This document shows, in pieces, positions 58,287 through 64,000 of a stretch of 64,000 nt of DNA. The first letter of the stretch is position 1. Each line of letters opens with the position of its first letter. The notes under the pieces are model-generated. The model saw only the letters and a list, made by a program, of their open reading frames with translations, ran no database searches and was not told the DNA's origin. The translations under genes were made by a program, and so were the position numbers. The DNA is from Punica granatum (lineage: Eukaryota > Streptophyta > Magnoliopsida > Myrtales > Lythraceae), in contig NC_045133.1 of assembly GCF_007655135.1 (NCBI RefSeq), positions 20,247,845 through 20,311,844 of the forward strand. Reading direction: 5' to 3'.

Positions 58287-61200
58287 CTAGTTTCACAGGA
58301 TCTACGGAAGCGAAAAAGGAACATAAATTCAAAATTTCCTACCCGTGAAACTAATCCCAAGACCTACTAGAAGAATAAGAGTAAATAAAAGCGTACCTGG
58401 AATATTTAAAATTGTCGACCGAGCGTCCCACGCGTGACGCCTCTACCGGTATCCACACTGACTTTGTCGACGAGTTTTCGAGATCGGCGGTGCTAGCGAC
58501 CAATACTCGAAAGAAACACCGATGCGACACCCGAAATTTTTAGACTAATGGACCTAATTTGAATTGAACAATTCAACTCAAATTATTTATATATATATAT
58601 ATATATGCTCACATATATACATATAAAGCATACACACACTTACACATTATATATGTCAGTACATGCACACTATCCCCTTTATATAAGCAATATGGGGGGA
58701 ACAAAATTGAAGTCCCACCGATGTGGGATTAGCATTAAATTGCTCCTCACATGACATGTGTCCATACACATGTCTATTAACATAAAAGCCATGTGTCACT
58801 GTATTAATCGTGCATCAATTTGGTCCATTTAATCTAATAAATCGAGTCTAATTAATCGACAAATTTAATCTCATTAAATATCCGATTAATCGGTCACACC
58901 ATAAATCATCTAATCTCAATTAGACGATTTTATTATTTCAAAATATCTCGTCAATTTAGTCATAGTGTGTGACCTTGTAGGTTCCCAATTACGTTGACAG
59001 TAATATCGAAATCTCTATTTCAATATTACAAACAATGAGCGGCATCTAGCAATGCATCACTATTACTCAAGTAATCAGAAAGCCAATTTCTCGACGAACC
59101 TTGTGACCTACGTTACCGTGTAATATAATCCCTTTGTCCTCTATATCTCTATTGAGCCCAAGGCATGGTTGATGACATCCTTGTATGGCTCAATATCTCT
59201 TTTCTTGTTTTACCGGGTAAGTCTATCAGAACAAATGAGCTCGATATCGCTATATCGACTCATTTGAGTATGCATACACTTTTAGACTTAACCACCAAGT
59301 GGCCGTGAGATATCGCTCCCGTTTCGTAGGAGGGACAAATCCTATCTTGGTTACTCACATTCCTTTCCATGCTCTGGGATATACCCAATAACTGTCTTTA
59401 TAACCATCCTGTTACGGTAACGTTTGACAGTATCAAAATATATGACATTACATGTAGGAATCCATGGTGACCTCAAGTCAAAGGACTATTACACTATAGT
59501 CACTTTGAGATATGCTAATGACCAAGGTTGTCAAAATCGCGATTCTACCTAGAATCGGTCGAGGGTCGTAGAATCGTGAATCGTAAGATTCTACCTATAA
59601 TTAAATATATATATATATATATAGTATACTTTTCTAAGCAAAAAAAATTAATCCTTATTCATTCAAATAAAGACCACAAACCAACAAATCAACAATAAGT
59701 CATAAAATGATAAAAACATAATATTGTTACAAATTATCGAAATTCAAGATCCAAATCATAACTCAAACTCCCGAAATAAAAAAGTTAATAACATAAATCA
59801 TAATGTAAAATGAACAAACAAATTATATCTCATCCAAATCATCATCGTCACCATCATTATCATTGTACAAAGCATCAAACTTATTTTCTTCAGGAAGCTC
59901 CAAGTCATTAACTGGGGTCTACTTTTTCATTTTCAAAAAGAAATTGGCCCATTAAGGTTGCTGCAGCTTTTTCATTTTATGTTATGATTCATATATATAT
60001 AAAACGAAAATGTACTTAGGCTTGGGGCCCCGTATTTGACCCAAAAAAATGAAAACTTTCAGGATATACTACTGAAAGGAATATATACATACAAAATTAT
60101 TAAGTTTCCTTAATTAAGAAAATTAATCCAATTTCCAGTGAGATGCACTTTAGCAGCTTCCTTTATGTGTCATCTCCTTTATCGGATAAACGCTGCTGGC
60201 AGCCCTGTCTGACACTAGCAGCTCATGCACGTCCTTTATCAGTGATATGTTAACATATTAACATCCCTAATTCCAATCTCCAAGCCAAAGACAGTACGAT
60301 ACAGAGAATTGCATTTAGTGGGTACAATAAGATTACTCTTCCAGGTACAGAAAATAGAAAATGTAGCAATGTCGAGCATTACAAAAAACAGAGAACATAG
60401 TGAAAAATAGAGAATGGAGCGGGAGGAGTAGCAGAGAGGGCGGGTGGTCAGCGGCAGCGGAATCCCAGGGCTTGCGGATGGAAGGTGGATGGAAGATTTC
60501 GTTGCCACTCTGTCACCTGGATGGAAGATTTCGTTGCGGATCCCAGGTACCCGCCACTCTATCACTTGGAGAAGGTGGATGGAAGCTCGGAATAGCTAGC
60601 TTGTCGGAAGAAGAAGCAGGCGAACCGTTAATCGAAGCTCGGAGAGGTAGGTGGATGGAAGATTTCGTCGAAGACTCGAAGTCTTGAAGCTCGGAAGAAG
60701 GGAGAAATTGGGGTTAAACAACTGGAAAGATGGAAGAAAGGACGGGCAGGAGAGGGAAAAGATAAAAAGGCTCTGAGCTTGGGCTTCGGCCCGCTTTTAG
60801 GCTCGGACTTGGGCTGACTTGGGCCTGAATGTAGAATCGGACCGATTCTGCGATTCTACGATTCAGCGCGCGATTCAGGCCCGATGTCACCATCCCGACT
60901 CACCTCGTGGAATCGGAATCAATGACCCCCCATGAATCGTAGAATCGTACGATTCTACGATTCGAATCGCGATTCTGACAACCATGCTAATGACAGTCAC
61001 GTAACAACCCATGTAGCAATCTCATGGCGGGTCAGTCCAGTACACATTACTCTTAATGTATACTTGTGGTGTGATTTGATATCTCCATATCCATGACCTG
61101 TGAGACTTGGTCATCAATCAATACCCACACTAGTCTAATCGTATTATCGTTGTCCTAATTAACGATAATACTTTGACTATGGACATTTAGGAATAATGTT

Positions 61201-61393
61201 CGGTAATTATAGGATCTCATAATCAAGTCACACTTGATGCCTATTGAACATATTATTCCAAGGACATTATTGTGTAAAATCATATTTAGTGCAATCTACA
61301 CAATAACAGAATTGTCTCGTTTTATAATGAAATAGATATCATATTACAGAACTGATTATAGATTGTCTCTAGGGCATACACCAATTCCCAACA
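58287..61393 (-). mobile_element. Inverted solo LTR, copy B, inside copia RNase H
   Basis: Read on the minus strand it starts TGTTGGGAATTGGTG at 61393 and is collinear with copy A (3753-5385) to its end, ...GAAACTAGC at about 58287, with small differences. It is longer only because a 1464-base hAT element plus 8-base duplication sits inside. The right flank is CGGTG. On the left only CGG remains next to the element and the terminal CA is lost, so a 4-base deletion at the junction is likely. It has no internal coding region and no partner LTR, so it is a solo LTR. Confidence 0.87.
59523..60986. mobile_element. hAT-type non-autonomous transposon, 1.46 kb
   Basis: The ends are CAAGGTTGTCAAAATCGCGA and, reversed, CATGGTTGTCAGAATCGCGA. 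The 8 bases CTAATGAC are duplicated exactly on both sides (59515-59522 and 60987-60994), and copy A of the host LTR shows the site uninterrupted. Both subterminal regions are dense in GATTCTACGATTC/GAATCG motifs (59540-59595 and 60828-60975). The interior is AT-rich on the left. On the right it is GC-richer, with a GGTGGATGGAAGATTTCG phrase repeated near 60490-60660. A complete transposase is absent. The 95-codon plus frame at 60400 is low-complexity and unrecognised. Confidence 0.88.
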
Positions 61394-61833
61394 CGGTGGT
61401 ATATCGGTCTCTTGGGCTTTTAAGTTGTAGAAGACAGTTGCTTTGTCTACTATAGAATTGGAGTATATGGCTGCAAAATTTCTTGTGTGAACTGAGGAAA
61501 GAGCAGAAGAACAGTATTATTTACAGCGACAGTCAGAGCGCTATTTTCTTAGCTAAAAATCCAGCTTTTCATTCGAGAACGAAGCACATTGAGTTGAAGT
61601 ATCATTGCATTCGACATCTCTTGGAAAAGAAGGCTTTGCAACTGATGAAAATTCGTGGAAGCGAGAATCCTGCTAACATGTTAACTAAGGTTGTGACCTT
61701 AGAGAAGTTGAAGCTATGCATGGCTTCAACTAGCCTTGGAACTTGAGGAGTTCGAGGATTGGCGTCACCGTCATTTATGGGTAATTTGTTGACTATGAAG
61801 ATGAAGAGATAATTACATTCGTGTTCAGTCTCC

Positions 61834-61843
61834 AAGTGGGAGA
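61834..61843 (+). promoter_or_regulatory. Polypurine tract
   Basis: AAGTGGGAGA lies one base before the 3' LTR, where plus-strand DNA synthesis would be primed. Confidence 0.8.
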
Positions 61844-61844
61844 T

Positions 61845-62088
61845 TGTTGAGTTATGGAGCCTGAAGTACTGTGAATCCGGATCAAGATCGGCGATGTAAT
61901 TAGGATTTGTTCCATTTATAAATAACAGTTTATATCTCTTGTAACCTTAACTCAAAATAGTGGAATACCTGGCTTGGCGGCGCTCCCAGACGTAGTCAGA
62001 ATTTCTGACGAACTGAGTAATCAATTCTGTGTGTCCCTTTTGTTTTTTTGTTCATATTGTCTTCTACTATCTTATATCAGGCGCAACA
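61845..62088 (+). repeat. 3' LTR of the copia element (244 bp)
   Basis: Starts TGTTGAGTTATGG and ends CAGGCGCAACA. It retains the 54-base block, including CCATTTATAAATAACAG, missing from the 5' copy. A TATA-like TTATAAAT string is inside this block. Confidence 0.92.
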
Positions 62089-62093
62089 TATTT

Positions 62094-62887
62094 TAATTCC
62101 CGTGCCTTGAAGTCTATGTTCGCAAATCGTTTCCTTTGAACATCCACATTTCTGCACATCTCCTTATGTAACCCTCGATTTTTCCTCTTTCCGGTCCAAC
62201 TTCTGAAAGTGTACGTTGTTGGATAAGACATCTCTTGAACTGACTGTCAATCGCTACCTTGAAGGCCAATCAAAAGCTATAACAGAGGATATTATTGAGG
62301 ATTTCAGCATTTAAGATGAGACAGTGACTATGGTTACCGGATCCATGGAAGGGATGGTAATATGAATGTGAATGACACCAGCATGTGAATAACCTTATCT
62401 AAGCATAGAAAGCGTCTATCCAACTTTATATTGTAACTAAACATATCAAAGGCCTCAAGTATCTCGATCGAGAGACTTAGGAAAGCGTACATTGATCTTA
62501 ACATGGCACAGCTTTTATTTTGTCTGAATTCTCATCGGATGAAATCCTTTTACCGTCTTATCTTTCCTCCTCTACCTATTTTTCCCTAGAAAGCCATGAG
62601 CCTCCTATCCAGGAAAAACAAAAATTGTTAGAAGCAAAATGTTAAGAACCTGTCATTTAAAATGAATCGTTTCATGTACTTGGAAAGTTTTTTTTTTTAA
62701 TCATAGGATCCTTATCTCAAAAATTAATCTGTCAAAATATATGCATAGAAAATCTTTTCTTAATGTTTCCTTTTTGTACAAAAAAAAGGGGACCCTTAGA
62801 CCTGGAAGGATCAAATAGGAGAGGAAAAATAACAGAATACGAACAGTCCTAACTTCTATTAATGAACAAGCCCATTCTCTTTCTTAA
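62094..62887. other. Intergenic between copia and Helitron
   Basis: No gene supported. There are A and T homopolymers near 62687 and 62785. Confidence 0.45.
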
Positions 62888-63781
62888 TCTCTACATATAT
62901 AAAAGTTGAAGTGAAGCATCATATGATTACATGTAGGATGAGTCTAGCCTCTAATTGAGTGACTTTTCGAGTCTCAATATATGAAATTTCAACAAATGAT
63001 GCAAAATTGTGGTGCCACATCATTGATGAAATCCCAAAAATCTCTTAGCTTTACAAAATCGAAACATTAATAAATGACGGAATTTTAAAAGGTCTTAACT
63101 CATATGAAAGTCCAAAAGTTTATAACCCTCGAAAGTCCAAAAGTCTCCCACTCAATGACATATGAAAATTTTATATATAGTGGATGTGTATCTCTCTTAC
63201 GACTGGTGAAGAAAGATTTTCTTTTTGAGTTTTCATAATTAAAGACCTATTACTGTTAGATTGCCTCCGCTTTTGTACCTAAAACAAAGAGGATGTGGCA
63301 GTAACAAGATTCTACATAATAGTAAGATGATGAGGTTATGATATTTCTTATCATGATTTTGTTAGTTGAAGGTAATGGATTTTCTCATTTTACGTTGATA
63401 ATTTTTTTTTATTTTTTTGAGTATTTTTGTAATATTTTGATGAATGTAAAGTGATTATTGGTATTCTTATTGATTCCAAGTATTTTTCTATTGTCCATAT
63501 AAAGTAATTATATGATCAAGGAAGCATTGAGGAATACGTATAAGTTTGTTGATACTATTGATTTACTATTATATTATTATATACAAGTGATGCCATAATT
63601 TAAAATTTACATATAATGTTCAATTAGTTACCAAATAAACATATAGATTTTATACATTAGACTACATATTAGACAGATTTCTCATATCAATTATTCTAAT
63701 TATTTCATATTGTATATATCTCATATTTCTAATAGTAATAATCGGTTATTTCAATAGAAATGTGCAAGGCCTTTCGTCTAG
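62888..63781 (+). mobile_element. Helitron-like non-autonomous element
   Basis: The 5' end TCTCTACATATATAAAAG begins directly after an A. The 3' end is GTGCAAGGCCTTTCGTCTAG followed directly by T. The TC...CTAG ends and insertion between A and T are those of plant Helitrons. The 3' hairpin has decayed (AAGGCCTT and GAAA/TTTC remain). The 894-base interior has no Rep/helicase frame. Confidence 0.6.
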
Positions 63782-64000
63782 TTTAATATAATGGCCGGAT
63801 TAGATTCATCAGATAGAGACGACAGTACTTACAAACAAGTCGTGAGATTACTATGATTGAACTGACTGATTGTATATATTAATCGGCTACATTCCCAATA
63901 TAAAAGAGAAGGATCACGTGGTGGGATCAACATGATCACTTCCAGAAATTGGAAAAAGAACATAAAGGAACTAACCCCAAGACATCCTCTGAGCAATCCC
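63782..64000. other. Intergenic to window end
   Basis: Nothing recognised. Confidence 0.4.

Larger units (their letters stand above)
54827..61746 (+). pseudogene. Copia gag-pol polyprotein, broken
   Basis: The likely start is ATG at 54827 (MDGRKLMIEKFDGSDYGFW), just after the PBS. In order come the gag domain; a zinc knuckle CLNCKKRGHYKNQC near 55514; protease with WVLDSGASFHF near 55658; integrase with FIDDSM, SDNGGEY and QQNGVVERMN (56290-56540); reverse transcriptase with KWVYRIKEE, KARLVVKGFQQ, SLYGLKQA and LLYVDDILIAG (57280-57750); and RNase H starting VDADLAGDLDKRK. This is interrupted at about 58286 and resumes at 61394, with SDSQSAIFLAK, HSRTKHIELKYH and ENPANMLTK, ending at 61746. 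Premature stops lie at 55454, 55958, 56084, 57005, 57236 and 61428. A one-base deletion lies near 57470 and another shift near 61480. It cannot encode a working polyprotein. Confidence 0.93.
54597..62088 (+). mobile_element. Ty1/copia LTR retrotransposon with nested insertions
   Basis: LTRs start TGTTGAG and end GCAACA (terminal TGTTG/CAACA). The 5-base duplication TATTT flanks the whole element (54592-54596 and 62089-62093). The PBS and PPT are in place and the gag-protease-integrase-RT-RNase H order is that of the copia superfamily. Removing the 3.1-kb nested insertion (58287-61393) leaves about 4.4 kb, normal for this group. The coding region is dead. The element was present before the LTR/hAT insertions inside it. 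Confidence 0.95.

Noticed and set aside
60400..60687. 95-codon frame in the hAT element
   Set aside because: Gly/Trp/Glu-rich product of a repeated GGTGGATGGAAGATT phrase; no known domain.
1..64000. tRNA, rRNA, CRISPR or bacterial operon signals
   Set aside because: No cloverleaf with paired acceptor stem, no rRNA core and no spaced direct-repeat array. The tRNA-like boxes found belong to SINEs.

Overview
The window is nuclear DNA of a flowering plant, most likely a eudicot. It is AT-rich, its genes are split by GT-AG introns, and the recognisable proteins are plant families: PPR, NOI/RIN4, classical AGP, PL1 pectate lyase, BAG-like ubiquitin-fold and an At3g27390-type membrane protein. No gene or repeat fixes the species. 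I see no prokaryotic, viral or organellar gene set.

Six host genes can be supported. From left to right they are a small NOI-domain gene (+, 11.16-12.29 kb, three exons, two of them tiny); a ten-exon membrane-protein gene (-, 12.98-17.11 kb) whose splice phases all close to a 598-residue protein; an intronless LPE1-like PPR gene (-, 20.28-22.46 kb); a two-exon ubiquitin-like BAG-related gene (+, 29.84-30.49 kb); a four-exon pectate lyase (+, 38.29-40.62 kb); and an intronless GPI-anchored arabinogalactan protein (-, 52.37-52.82 kb). They look independently transcribed and form no pathway. The closest pair, NOI and the membrane-protein gene, converge tail to tail.

The rest is dominated by transposable elements. 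The left part (about 2-7.5 kb) looks like an old LTR-retrotransposon remnant with a 154-bp tandem array, interrupted by a 1.63-kb solo LTR flanked by the 5-bp duplication ATGTT. A Mutator-type MITE with a perfect 9-bp duplication follows at 8.0-8.4 kb. At 42.2-49.5 kb a PIF/Harbinger element (decayed ORF1 and transposase) is split by a 3.5-kb CACTA element with GAT duplications; that CACTA element carries its own divergent tandem array. At 54.6-62.1 kb a Ty1/copia element (LTRs, PBS, PPT, TATTT duplications) contains a second, inverted copy of the 1.63-kb LTR, and that LTR in turn contains a 1.46-kb hAT-type element with an 8-bp duplication. This gives three layers of insertion whose order can be read directly. 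Helitron-like, SINE-like and foldback elements are scattered elsewhere.

An unusual 1.2-kb field of AGTAAATTACT-type motifs lies at 34.1-35.3 kb next to a 66-bp tandem repeat, and I cannot assign it to a known family. I found no convincing new multi-gene system. The most distinctive content is the nested transposon architecture and this motif field.
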